A stretch of DNA of 57,091 bases, from positions 1 to 57,091 of the forward strand of contig LNFB01000219.1 in assembly GCA_001464385.1 (NCBI GenBank). The letters are read 5' to 3'. Source of the DNA: Deltaproteobacteria bacterium Ga0077550 (GTDB taxonomy: Bacteria > Myxococcota_A > Polyangia > Nannocystales > Nannocystaceae). This document shows positions 1 through 9,994 of the stretch, piece by piece. Both the position numbers and the translations under genes were made by a program. Each line of letters starts with the position of its first letter. Within the stretch, counting starts at the first letter, position 1. The notes under the pieces were generated by a model. The model worked only from the letters and a program-made list of their open reading frames with translations, searched no databases and was not told the origin of the DNA.

Positions 1-90
1 TCTTGCTTCTGATCGTCTTGCTTCTGATCGTCTTGCTTCTGATCGTCTTGCTTCTGATCGTCTTGCTTCTGGTCGTCCTGCTTCTGATCC
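1..90. repeat. 15-bp tandem repeat coding (QKQDD)n
   Basis: Six consecutive 15-bp units lie within the 3' part of the BatC-like gene, the first four identical and the last two with single-base changes. They keep frame and encode a Gln/Lys/Asp tail. Near-identical units suggest recent slippage expansion, so copy number is likely variable between strains. The array may continue left of the window. Confidence 0.85.
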
Positions 91-644
91 CCGGACTCGC
101 CGCCGTCCTCGGAGCCGCCGTCCTCGGAGCCGCCGTCCTCGGAGCCGCCGTCCTCGGAGCCGCCCGACTCGGAGCCCTGGTCCTCGTCCTTCTCCTCGTC
201 CTCTTGCTCCTCTTCCTTCTTCTGCTTGCGCAGCAGGGCGAGCTCGAGGTTCCACTTGGCGTTCTCGTGGTCGGGGCGGGCCTTCAAGCAGTCGATGTAC
301 CGGGCGATCGCGCCGTCGAAGTCCTCGGCGTCCAGCGCGAGGTTGCCGAGCTCGTACAGGGCGCTCGCGCGGACCTCGGTGTCGTCGGCCTCGCTCGCCC
401 GCTCGAAGGCCGTGCGCGCCGGCTCGAGCTCGCCCTTGGCGAGCAGCGCCAGGCCGCGATCGAAGCTGATCTCGGGGCGCTCGCCGAGCCGCTCGACCGC
501 GCGGTCGTAGTGGCCCAGGGCGCCGTCGTGGTCGCCGGCCTCGTAGGCGTCGATGCCGGCCTCGACGTCCGCGTCGGTGCTGGCGAGCTTGTCGGCGAGC
601 CAGCCAGCGAGCAGGACGCCCGCGATGCCACGCAGGCCGATCAT
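1..644 (-). CDS. BatC-like TPR protein, C-terminus beyond window
   Basis: The visible 214 residues start with a short hydrophobic segment (about residues 3-16). Alpha-helical TPR-like repeats follow to about residue 140, including a repeat ending in the motif ALYELGNLALDAEDF. A charged Lys/Glu stretch then leads into tandem GGSED repeats and QKQDD repeats that run off the window edge. The ATG overlaps the stop of the upstream von Willebrand A gene (ATGA), so it is translationally coupled as the last visible gene of the MoxR/Bat operon. Bat-type TPR proteins are thought to act as periplasmic scaffolds with the VWA proteins; this role is inferred from family and position. The incomplete 3' end is a window effect, not a truncation. 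Confidence 0.75.
   Translation of the reverse strand, partial: MIGLRGIAGVLLAGWLADKLASTDADVEAGIDAYEAGDHDGALGHYDRAVERLGERPEISFDRGLALLAKGELEPARTAFERASEADDTEVRASALYELGNLALDAEDFDGAIARYIDCLKARPDHENAKWNLELALLRKQKKEEEQEDEEKDEDQGSESGGSEDGGSEDGGSEDGGSEDGGESGDQKQDDQKQDDQKQDDQKQDDQKQDDQKQ
101..175. repeat. 15-bp tandem repeat coding (GGSED)n
   Basis: Four identical 15-bp units and one diverged unit lie next to the previous array in the same gene. They encode an acidic Gly/Ser/Glu/Asp linker. Together the two arrays replace the usual low-complexity tail of Bat-type TPR proteins. Confidence 0.85.
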
Positions 645-1813
645 GCCTCGACCCTCCTGCGCCGCTCGGGCAGCGCGAGCGCGATCACCAGCAGCAACAG
701 CGCCGGGATCACGAAGAACGAGAACCCCTCGTCGCGGAGGATCTCGATCGCGACCTCGCGGCGCGACCGCGACAGCCCCTCCAGCATCGTGCGCACCTCG
801 TCGAGGCCGAAGTGGTCGGGATCCACGTGGACGAACGCGCCGCCGGTGGTCTTGGCGATCTCCTCGAGGAGCTCGGCGTCGATCCGGGTCATCACGTAGT
901 TGCCCTGCTCGTCGGTGACGAAGCCGTCGGGGTTGCCCTCGGCGTCGAACTTCTGCACCGGCTCGCCGGACTTGGAGCCGATGCCGACCGTGTAGACGCG
1001 CACCCCGAGCTGCGCGGCCTGCTTGGCGATGTCGAGCGGGCGGCTCTCGGTGTCCTCGCCGTCGGTCAGCAGGATGATCGCCTGGTCGTTCTCGGCCGCC
1101 GGGATCGCGCCGGCCCCCTCGCCGTCGGGGAGGGCGTCGAGGTCGGTCGCGGTGGCGTCGTCGGCGTCGCCCTTGCGCGCGTCGACGAGGAACTCGAGCC
1201 CGAGCTTGAGCGCGCGGCCGATCGCGGTGCCGCCGGGGTTCTCCGTGCGCGGGTCGGCGGCCTGCAGGTAGGTCTTGAGCAGGCGGACGTCCGCGGTGAC
1301 CGGGAAGCCGCGCGCGGCCCCGGCGAACACGACCACCCCGAGGCGATCGCCGCGTCGAGATGCGTCGTCGAGGAAGCGCGTCAGCTCGGCCTCGAGCCGC
1401 TCGCTGCGGCTCGGGTACACGTCGGCGGCGAGCATCGACTTGCTGTAGTCGACCGCGAGCACGACATCGAGGCCGCTGGCGGGGATGACCTTCGCCTTGC
1501 CGCCGTACTGCGGGCGCAGCAGGCCGACCGCGATGCACGCGACCGCGAGCGTCACCAGGATCGCCTGGGCGAGGCGGTTGCCGTGGTGCACCGAGGCGAG
1601 CAGCCGCGACACGAGCTCGGGGCGGCCCAGCGCGGCGCGGGCCCGCTTGCGCGCGCGGTCGGCCCAGAGCATCGCGGCGATCACGACCGGCACGGCGAGG
1701 GCGGCCCACCACCAGTCGAGCCGACCCCACGCCACCGCGTCGAGGGTGCCGACGGTGTCGGTGGCGGCGGGGTCGACCGCCGCGAGGATCCAGCCGAGGG
1801 TCGTCGCGCTCAT
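641..1813 (-). CDS. BatB-like von Willebrand A membrane protein
   Basis: This 390-residue protein has two N-terminal membrane segments (about residues 34-50 and 81-99), a VWA domain and a C-terminal membrane segment (about 365-382). The MIDAS metal-binding motif DYSKS sits at the start of the VWA domain, and the LLTDGEDT strand gives the expected later Asp. This layout is that of BatA/BatB proteins of the Bacteroides aerotolerance type, which act at the inner membrane with a MoxR ATPase. The ATG at 1813 was chosen because it overlaps the upstream stop by ATGA and gives the family start. A longer in-frame reading upstream lies in the next gene. A low-complexity insert rich in Asp/Ala follows the middle of the VWA domain. 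Confidence 0.85.
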   Translation of the reverse strand: MSATTLGWILAAVDPAATDTVGTLDAVAWGRLDWWWAALAVPVVIAAMLWADRARKRARAALGRPELVSRLLASVHHGNRLAQAILVTLAVACIAVGLLRPQYGGKAKVIPASGLDVVLAVDYSKSMLAADVYPSRSERLEAELTRFLDDASRRGDRLGVVVFAGAARGFPVTADVRLLKTYLQAADPRTENPGGTAIGRALKLGLEFLVDARKGDADDATATDLDALPDGEGAGAIPAAENDQAIILLTDGEDTESRPLDIAKQAAQLGVRVYTVGIGSKSGEPVQKFDAEGNPDGFVTDEQGNYVMTRIDAELLEEIAKTTGGAFVHVDPDHFGLDEVRTMLEGLSRSRREVAIEILRDEGFSFFVIPALLLLVIALALPERRRRVEA

Positions 1814-2841
1814 GGGAACCTCCGCAGCCGCGTGCTCCGCAGCAACACGTCGCCGAGCAGCAGCAGCAGCGCCGGCCACAGCAGCCACGCGTAGAGCTCG
1901 GGCAGCACCGACTGCCCCTCGATCTGCGAGGTGTCGAGCTTGTCGAGCAGATCCTGGAAGCTCCCCGACAGCGCGGCCTCGTCGGTGGCCGTGTACGCGA
2001 AGCCGCCGGTCGTCGCCGCCACGCGCTCGAGCCGCGCGGGATCGACGTTGCCGTCGTTGCGACCGTGCTGGCCCATCAGCACCGTGTAGATGACGACGCC
2101 GCGGGTCGCGGCCTCCTGCGCGATGGTGTCGGGGTCGAGCCCCTCGGCGTTGTGGACCCCGTCGGTGAGCAGGACGATGACCTTGCTCGCGGCCTCGGAC
2201 TCGCCGAGGCGGTTGAGCGCCATGCCGAGCCCGGCGCCGATCGCCGTGGTGCTGCCGTCCATCGTGCGCAGCGTCAGGCGACGCACCATCGCCCGCAGCA
2301 CGCCGTGGTCGATCGTCAGCGGCGAGACGGTCGACGCCGTCGAGCCGAAGGCCACGAGGCCGATGCGGTCGCGTGGCCGTCGGGTGATGAACGCGTCGAT
2401 CACGGCCTGCGCCGCGACCATGCGGCTGGGCGGGATGTCGGGCGTCTCCATCGACTCCGAGAGGTCGAACGCGATGACGATGTCGATGCCCTCGCGCTGG
2501 ATCCGATCGGCACCGCGGGTCGACTGCGGCCGCATCAGTGTCGCGCACAGCAGCATCGCCGCGGCGAGGCGCAGGCCGTCGGGCACGTCCACGAAGTGCA
2601 CCGCGAAGCCGCGACCGGCCCGCGCGATGCTGCTCGACCGCGAGAATCGCATCGTCGCCGGGCGCGGCCGCACCCACGCGCGGCCGAGGATCGCGGCGAT
2701 CGGGAGGACCGCGAGCAGGCCCCACCACGGCTCGTCGAACAGCACGTGGGCGACGCCGTCGCGGAGGATCGCCGCCTCGATCGCGGCGACGCCGAGCAGG
2801 GCCGCGAGGGCCCAGCCGAGGGTCGGGAGCACGGCCTTCAC
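1810..2841 (-). CDS. BatA-like von Willebrand A membrane protein
   Basis: This 343-residue protein has hydrophobic segments near residues 5-25 and 38-55, a third near 90, a VWA domain and a C-terminal membrane segment (about 315-332). The MIDAS motif DLSES and the strand VIVLLTDG are intact, so metal-dependent ligand binding is likely kept. It is the paralogue of the next gene; such VWA pairs are usual in Bat operons, where they are thought to form a periplasm-facing complex. The start overlaps the upstream stop by ATGA. The exact substrate or stress is not visible from sequence. Confidence 0.85.
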   Translation of the reverse strand: MKAVLPTLGWALAALLGVAAIEAAILRDGVAHVLFDEPWWGLLAVLPIAAILGRAWVRPRPATMRFSRSSSIARAGRGFAVHFVDVPDGLRLAAAMLLCATLMRPQSTRGADRIQREGIDIVIAFDLSESMETPDIPPSRMVAAQAVIDAFITRRPRDRIGLVAFGSTASTVSPLTIDHGVLRAMVRRLTLRTMDGSTTAIGAGLGMALNRLGESEAASKVIVLLTDGVHNAEGLDPDTIAQEAATRGVVIYTVLMGQHGRNDGNVDPARLERVAATTGGFAYTATDEAALSGSFQDLLDKLDTSQIEGQSVLPELYAWLLWPALLLLLGDVLLRSTRLRRFP

Positions 2842-3895
2842 GAGGCCTCCTTGTCGGCGGGTGCGGGTGCGGAGTCGGCGTCGGGCGGCTCGGCGTTGGC
2901 GGGCGCGGCGGGCTCGGCGGCCGTGGGCACGCTGCGCTCGACGAGGCCGCGCACGAAGCCGAGCGCGTCCTTGGCCTCGTCGTCGTCGGGCCGCATGCGG
3001 GCGAACTTCACCAGGTCGCTACGCTGCAGGAACAGCACGATGTCGTCGGCGCCCAGCGGCGCGACGCGATCGGGCTCGCGCACGAGCACGTGGCGGATCT
3101 CGTCGGTGGTGCGATCGAGCGCCTCGATGCCGAAGCGCCGCTCGACGTAGCCCTTGCCGATCTCGGTGAGCTGCACGTAGTAGTCCTGGACTCGCCCGTC
3201 GGCGAGCAGCGAGCTGCGCTCGAGGTCGTCGAGGGCCTCGAAGGCGACGAGGTGCGGGGGAATCGCGGGGATCTCGACGACCGGCTTGCGCCGCCCGAGG
3301 AACCGCCGCAGCAGCAGCCACAACAGGAGCCCGCCGACCAGGGTCGCGAGCACCGAATAGAGGATCGTCTCGGCCAGGGTGTTGGGGTACTCGATGGAGA
3401 TCGGCGGATCCTCGAGCTTGCGCGTCGGCTCGGCCTCGTTGGCCAGGAGCGCGTCGACGGTGAACGCCACCGGTGGCACCGACACCGTCTGGATCGCGCC
3501 CTGCGGATCGACGTAGGTCAGCGCGATGCTCGGCGTCTGCGCCGGCCCCGGTGCGAAGTGCTGCAGCCGCACCGAGAAGGTCTTGCGCAGGCCCTCGCCG
3601 GTGACCTCGGGCTCACCCTCGGTGACGTCGACCAGGTGCAGCGGCTCGAACTTCACGCCGATGGGCAGGTTGACGCTGTAGCCCCGGGCGAACGCCGCGG
3701 TGATCTCGAGCGTGAGCATGTCGCCGACGTGCGAGGGATCGGGCGACAGCCGCGTGGTCACGGCGATCGGCGACTCGACCGACGTGGGCTCGGCCGACGC
3801 GACCGGCCCGGCCGCGGGTTCGGCCTCGGTCGGGGCCGGCGCGGCGAGCAGGGCTGCGCCGACGACCCAACGGGCCCAGAGCGCGGCGACGGCGA

Positions 3896-3899
<4 letters not shown>
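2838..3899 (-). CDS. BatD/DUF4381-like membrane protein
   Basis: This 353-residue protein has a probable cleavable signal peptide (residues 1-26, ending near TEA), an all-beta periplasmic region and one membrane segment near residues 185-203. A cytoplasmic domain of the DUF4381 type follows, then a Pro/Ala/Glu-rich tail. BatD-like proteins accompany MoxR, DUF58 and VWA genes and probably join the periplasmic and cytoplasmic halves of the complex. The start is a TTG whose last two bases form part of the upstream stop (TTGA). It was chosen because it begins the signal peptide directly and matches the coupling pattern of the rest of the operon. Confidence 0.75.
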
Positions 3900-4843
<944 letters not shown>

Positions 4844-4868
4844 GGCGTGGACCTCGGGTGGGCCAGCG

Positions 4869-5876
<1,008 letters not shown>

Positions 5877-6177
5877 GCTGGGTTCCGAAAGCGGAGAAGG
5901 GGCGTCGTCGGGCGCGCCGGGGACTCGGTCGGTGATGCGGCGGTCGGGCCCCGGGAGGCCGCCGCCCTCGCCCCGACCGCATCGCGGTCGCCCGCGGCGG
6001 TCGCCTCTCGCGCGGACGGCGGGGCGCCGCCGACCGCGAGACGGGCGGGATTATTCCCACGGCCCCCAGCCCACGCAAGTCCCCGCGGTTGCCCGCGATG
6101 GGCGCGGCTTTCGGCCCCTTGGTCGACGAGGGGCGCCGACGCCGGGTACGGAGGCATCGCGGCGGGGCGTGGGGCGT
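5877..6177. other. Intergenic region between divergent moxR and acidic-protein genes
   Basis: No gene is supported here: the short reading frames on both strands lack codon bias and recognisable domains. It contains an imperfect GC-rich inverted repeat at about 6006-6041 (outer arms TCTCGC/GCGAGA, inner GGC/GCC pairs) without a T-tract. It could be a regulatory hairpin or simply reflect base composition. The moxR promoter should lie here but I cannot place it. Confidence 0.5.
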
Positions 6178-6206
6178 TTGACCGCCAACCGAGCGTGGTC
6201 TACAAG
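6178..6206 (+). promoter_or_regulatory. Predicted sigma-70-type promoter
   Basis: TTGACC (6178-6183) and TACAAG (6201-6206) are separated by 17 bp. The start codon follows 9 bases after the -10 hexamer, so the transcript would have almost no leader. No Shine-Dalgarno is present. Confidence 0.5.
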
Positions 6207-6215
6207 CTCGGCTTC

Positions 6216-6626
6216 ATGGCGAATCCTCCGAAGAACGAGCGCATGTTCGACCTCCGGGTCGTCCACCGGTACATCGGCGCGGGCCGGCTCGAGAAGGAAG
6301 AGTATGACGCCCACCTCGAGTCGCTGGTCGACGTCGCCGAGAACGTGCGGCCGCGCGAAGAGGGCGGCGACGAGGACGGCTACGATCGCCCGGTCGCCGC
6401 GGCGAACGAGCCCCGGCGCCTGCCGCTGTCGGCGATGTTCGTGCGGCCGAAGCTCGACGACGACGACGATGACGACGACGACGACTTCGACGACGACGAG
6501 GACGACGACGACGACGACGAGGCGGACGGCGACAAGGGCGACGCCGACAAGGGCGACGGCGAGAAGGCCGACGCCGACAAGGGCGACGGCGAGAAGGCCG
6601 ACGAGCCGGGCGACGCCGAGGGCTGA
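6216..6626 (+). CDS. Small acidic hypothetical protein
   Basis: This 136-residue protein has an N-terminal folded-looking part (about residues 9-50) with the helix-rich segment around GRLEKEEYDAHLESLVDVAENV. An almost pure Asp run (about 80-101) and imperfect DKGDGEKADA repeats follow. No family was recognised. The ATG at 6216 is supported by the promoter directly before it and by the N-terminal MANPPKNERMFDLR. The next gene, a periplasmic protease, starts 14 bp later on the same strand, so the two are probably cotranscribed. The Asp tract could bind cations or a basic partner, but this is only composition. Confidence 0.7.
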   Translation: MANPPKNERMFDLRVVHRYIGAGRLEKEEYDAHLESLVDVAENVRPREEGGDEDGYDRPVAAANEPRRLPLSAMFVRPKLDDDDDDDDDDFDDDEDDDDDDEADGDKGDADKGDGEKADADKGDGEKADEPGDAEG

Positions 6627-6640
6627 TCGGTGTGCCGGCG

Positions 6641-7717
6641 ATGCGCGCCGCCACCGTTGCGGTGACGATGCTCGGCGCGCTCGCGTCGAGCGCCTGTCGG
6701 CGCGTCGACGGGGATGAGCCCGGGCCCGTCGCGATCGAGCGGGCGGCACCCGAGGTCGCACGGCCCACGACGACGACGACGTTCGTCGTGCCCGACTTCG
6801 CCGCGGTCGCCACCCGCGTCGCGCCGTCGGTGGTGACGGTGATCGCGTCGGTGCGCGAGGTCGGTCGCGGGGTCCGCGGGGTCGGCAGCGGCATGGTCGT
6901 CCACGCCAACGGCCAGGTCCTCACCAACGCGCACGTCGTCGCCCAGGCCAGCGCGGTCGAGATCGAGCTCGCGTCGGGCGAGCGGTTCGCCGCGAAGGTC
7001 GCGTTCGCCGACGACCTCCTCGATCTCGCGCTGCTCGAGCTCGTGGCGTCTCCGCCCTCGACCCCGATCGCCTTCGCGCCCGTCAGCTTCTCGACGCGCG
7101 CGCCGACGCCGGGGGCGTGGGTGATGGCGGTCGGGCAGCCCTTCGGCCTCGGGCACACGGTCACCGTCGGCGTGATCGGGGGCCTCGGCCGCGATCACGA
7201 CGACCTCGGCCGCCCCGATGGGCTGCGCGAGGACGGCATCTGGAACTTCATCCAGACCGACGCGTCGATCAACATCGGCAACTCGGGCGGTCCGCTCGTG
7301 GACGCCGACGGCCAGGTCGTCGGCATCACCACTGCCGTGCGCAACGACGGGCAGGGCCTCGCGTTCGCGGTGCCGGCCGCGATGGCGCGCCGGTTCCTCG
7401 ACGAGGTGTGGACGTACGGCCGGGTCCGGCACGCACGGCTGGGGATGAACGCCCAGAACGCCGACGAGGGGGTGCTGGCGGGGCGCGGTCGGGTGGTGCA
7501 GGTCACCGCGGTCGATCCCGCCGGACCGGCCGCGGCCGCGGGAATCCAGACCGGCGACGTCGTGCTCGCGATCGAAGGAGCGCCGGTGCGGCGCGTGTCG
7601 GACGTCGCCTACCGCACCCAGCTCGGTGGCGTGGGGACGCGGCTGACGTTCACGATCGCCCGCGGCGACGGGGCGGACGTCGAGGCCGTGCTGATTCCGA
7701 GCGAAGCCGGGCGGTAG
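6641..7717 (+). CDS. HtrA/Deg-family serine protease, predicted lipoprotein
   Basis: This 358-residue protein has a signal peptide ending in the lipobox ASSAC (Cys19), a trypsin-like S1C domain and one C-terminal PDZ domain (about 265-350). The catalytic triad is visible as His98 (TNAHVV), Asp128 (DLLDLALL) and Ser215 (GNSGGP). It should degrade or refold damaged envelope proteins while anchored to a membrane by lipid rather than by the usual N-terminal helix. An in-frame GTG 9 bases upstream is possible, but the ATG at 6641 gives a cleaner signal peptide. HtrA/DegS enzymes often signal envelope stress, but no anti-sigma partner is adjacent. Confidence 0.88.
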   Translation: MRAATVAVTMLGALASSACRRVDGDEPGPVAIERAAPEVARPTTTTTFVVPDFAAVATRVAPSVVTVIASVREVGRGVRGVGSGMVVHANGQVLTNAHVVAQASAVEIELASGERFAAKVAFADDLLDLALLELVASPPSTPIAFAPVSFSTRAPTPGAWVMAVGQPFGLGHTVTVGVIGGLGRDHDDLGRPDGLREDGIWNFIQTDASINIGNSGGPLVDADGQVVGITTAVRNDGQGLAFAVPAAMARRFLDEVWTYGRVRHARLGMNAQNADEGVLAGRGRVVQVTAVDPAGPAAAAGIQTGDVVLAIEGAPVRRVSDVAYRTQLGGVGTRLTFTIARGDGADVEAVLIPSEAGR

Positions 7718-7842
7718 CCGACGCCGGCCCACTTTGCACCGGCACATGCCGGGGACGCGACTGCGCGCCGCCGCGTGCGTCCTCTATGATGGGTGCGTCG
7801 CCGGATCGTCGGCGGCGCCCTCCACCTGAACTGGAAGCTCCC

Positions 7843-8520
7843 ATGAACATCAACGCTGAACGTTTCTTCGCCCTGACCGCCATGCTCGCCGCGCCCCTCG
7901 TCACGGCCTCGGCCTGCGTCATCACCGACGGCGACGACGACACCGGTGCCAGCGCCAGCGCCTCGGCGTCGAACACCGCCGGCACCGACGGCACCAGCGG
8001 GGGCACCGCGAGCGCGACGGTCACCGCGACCGCCACGGACACCGACAGCGCGGGCACCGGGACGATGACCTCGGCCGACTCGAGCGGCGGCACGGCCGAC
8101 GCGACCGGCGACACCACCGCGGCGGACAGCACCGACGGCACCACCGGCGGCAACGCGCTGGGCAACTGCTGCGAGCCCGACGGCAGCATGGGCTGCGAGG
8201 TCGTCGAGGTCCAGGACTGTGTCTGCGAGCTCGACGCGTTCTGCTGCGAGACCGAGTGGGATGCCAACTGCGCGATGGAGGTCAACAGCCTCGGTTGTGG
8301 CGAGTGCACGTTCCCGCCCCAGGCGTTCGATTGCTCGTGCGTCACCGACTGCGACGGCGTGCCGGTCGACAGCGCGTGGCAGGTCTGCGGCACCGACTTC
8401 GACATGGCGGCGGCGGCCGGGCAGGCCGCGTGCGAGGCCGAGCTCGATGCCATGTGCAAGGTGTTCTCGTGCGACGAGTGTGGCTGCTCCACCGCCGAGG
8501 TCGCCGAGATCGAGTGCTGA
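7843..8520 (+). CDS. Cys-rich lipoprotein with CVC/CC/WD module
   Basis: This 225-residue secreted protein has a hydrophobic leader with a possible lipobox around TASAC (about residue 25), then about 80 residues of Ser/Ala/Thr/Asp/Gly linker. It ends in a cysteine-rich domain (about 107-225). The first half of that domain matches the pattern CC-x(6,7)-C-x(7)-CVC-x(5)-CC-x(3)-WD-x(2)-C-A, which also appears in the lipoprotein at 36137-36979. The paired cysteines suggest a disulfide-stabilised surface module of unknown role. A TATGAT hexamer at 7785-7790 could be its -10. A perfect hairpin follows the stop. Confidence 0.8.
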   Translation: MNINAERFFALTAMLAAPLVTASACVITDGDDDTGASASASASNTAGTDGTSGGTASATVTATATDTDSAGTGTMTSADSSGGTADATGDTTAADSTDGTTGGNALGNCCEPDGSMGCEVVEVQDCVCELDAFCCETEWDANCAMEVNSLGCGECTFPPQAFDCSCVTDCDGVPVDSAWQVCGTDFDMAAAAGQAACEAELDAMCKVFSCDECGCSTAEVAEIEC

Positions 8521-8530
8521 GGTGAGCGTC

Positions 8531-8558
8531 GACGCCCGCGGTGCATGCCGCGGGCGTC
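8531..8558 (+). terminator. Terminator-like hairpin
   Basis: A perfect 11-bp stem (GACGCCCGCGG paired with CCGCGGGCGTC) around the loop TGCATG begins 11 bases after the lipoprotein stop. There is no T-tract after it, so it may stabilise the 3' end or assist termination rather than be a classical intrinsic terminator. Confidence 0.6.
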
Positions 8559-8676
8559 GTGTGAGGCCGCGCGACCCGCCGGTGTCGATGGACGCGGACC
8601 GGTGCGGTGGGTCGGGGGCCAACGGGTCGCTACGGCGCGGGGACGGGCCTCGGGCGCAGGCTCCGCCGCCTCGGCC

Positions 8677-8706
8677 TTGACGCGGGAGGGACAACGCGGC
8701 TACGCC
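8677..8706 (+). promoter_or_regulatory. Predicted promoter for the Grx-rhodanese-NifU gene
   Basis: TTGACG (8677-8682) and TACGCC (8701-8706) are 18 bp apart. The ATG comes 8 bases after the -10 and lacks a Shine-Dalgarno, which points to a leaderless transcript. Confidence 0.5.
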
Positions 8707-8714
8707 CTTTCGCC

Positions 8715-9980
8715 ATGCTGATGACCCTCGCGCAGCGCATCACCGTCCGCGTGCTCGACTCCGTGATCGACCGGGGGCAGCGCTCGGAGCTCGGCGGTGT
8801 TCGACTCGCCGCCGTCGCCCTGCACCGCGCGCGCAGCATCGTCGGCCTCGATCAGGTCCGGCGCGACGCCGAGCTCCCCGAGTGGAGCCGCGTGCAGCCC
8901 GAGCGGCCGATGTGGGATTCGGATCGCAAGAAGCTGCGCAAGTGGCAGCTCGACACCGGCATCGCCAAGGACGAGGCCGCCGCGCCCAAGGCCGAGGTCG
9001 CCGCGGCACCGGCCGACGCATTGAAGGTCTACTACAAGCGCGGCTGCCCCTACGCCCGCGCCGCGATCGAGCTGCTGCGCGAGCGCGAGATCCCGTTCCT
9101 CGATCAGGATGTCAAAGGCGACGTGCAGACCCTCGAGTGGCTCGGCATCGTCACCGGCAAGAAGACGACGCCGCAGATCTTCATCCACGGCAAGCCGATC
9201 GGCGGCTACGACGAGCTGCGCACGCTCGACGCGTCGGGCGAGCTCGACCGCCTGCTCGGTCGCGTGACGCCGACGTCCGCGGCCGCCAACGCCGCCTCCG
9301 CCGAGGAGGACGACGTCGAGATCACCGTCGAGGATCTGCGCGCGCGCATCGACGAGGGCGTCGCGGTGCTGACCCTCGACGTTCGCTCCCACGCCGAGGC
9401 CGACGAGACCGGGATGATCGAGCACGCCGCGCTGATCCCTCTGCCGGAGCTCGAGCCCCGCGCCGTCGAGCTCGAGCGCGACGCCGTGTGGATCGCCTAC
9501 TGCCGCTCGGGCTCGCGCAGCCGCCAAGCGGTCGAGATCCTCCGCGCCGAGGGCTTCCGCAGCGTGGTCAGCCTCCGCGGGGGGATCGACGCCTGGCTCG
9601 CCGCGGGCGGCCCGACCGTGCGCCTCGGGGCCGTCGCGCCGCGCACCAAGACGGCGCGGGTCAAGCTCACCGTGCTGCACCCCGAGCGCTCGCCGTTCGA
9701 GGCTGCGGGCGACTACGCGGGCGCCGTCGCCGATGCGCTCGAGGGCGACGCCCTGATCGCGCGCGTGCGCGAGGTCCTCGCCGAGTGTCGCCCGATGATC
9801 CAGCAGGATGGCGGCGACCTCGAGCTGCTCGACATCGTCGACGACGTCGTCCACGTCGCCCTGTCGGGCAACTGCATCGGCTGCCCGAGCTCGCAGGCGA
9901 CGCTGAAGCAGGGCATCGAGCGCCGCCTGAAGCAAGCGATCCCGCAGATCAAGAGCATCGCCTCGCCGCAGCTGCTGTAG
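8715..9980 (+). CDS. Glutaredoxin-rhodanese-NifU fusion protein
   Basis: This 421-residue protein joins three domains normally found apart. A monothiol-like glutaredoxin has active site CPYA (Cys111) and the TTPQIFIHGKPIGGYDE segment. A rhodanese domain has catalytic Cys263 in YCRSGSRSR. A C-terminal NifU-type domain has CIGC (Cys387, Cys390). The first about 100 residues are an uncharacterised leader. The parts suggest one protein that handles sulfane sulfur and glutathione-type thiol chemistry and carries or delivers Fe-S clusters. That combined role is inferred; each domain call is firm. It is transcribed alone and ends 14 bp from the convergent MATE gene. The ATG at 8715 was chosen over a second ATG at 8721 because of the promoter spacing. 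Confidence 0.9.
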   Translation: MLMTLAQRITVRVLDSVIDRGQRSELGGVRLAAVALHRARSIVGLDQVRRDAELPEWSRVQPERPMWDSDRKKLRKWQLDTGIAKDEAAAPKAEVAAAPADALKVYYKRGCPYARAAIELLREREIPFLDQDVKGDVQTLEWLGIVTGKKTTPQIFIHGKPIGGYDELRTLDASGELDRLLGRVTPTSAAANAASAEEDDVEITVEDLRARIDEGVAVLTLDVRSHAEADETGMIEHAALIPLPELEPRAVELERDAVWIAYCRSGSRSRQAVEILRAEGFRSVVSLRGGIDAWLAAGGPTVRLGAVAPRTKTARVKLTVLHPERSPFEAAGDYAGAVADALEGDALIARVREVLAECRPMIQQDGGDLELLDIVDDVVHVALSGNCIGCPSSQATLKQGIERRLKQAIPQIKSIASPQLL

Positions 9981-9994
9981 CCGACGGCGAACGG

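Noticed and set aside
1..175. Regular 15-bp repeats resembling a CRISPR array
   Set aside because: There are no spacers: units are directly adjacent, in frame and translated in a Bat-operon gene.
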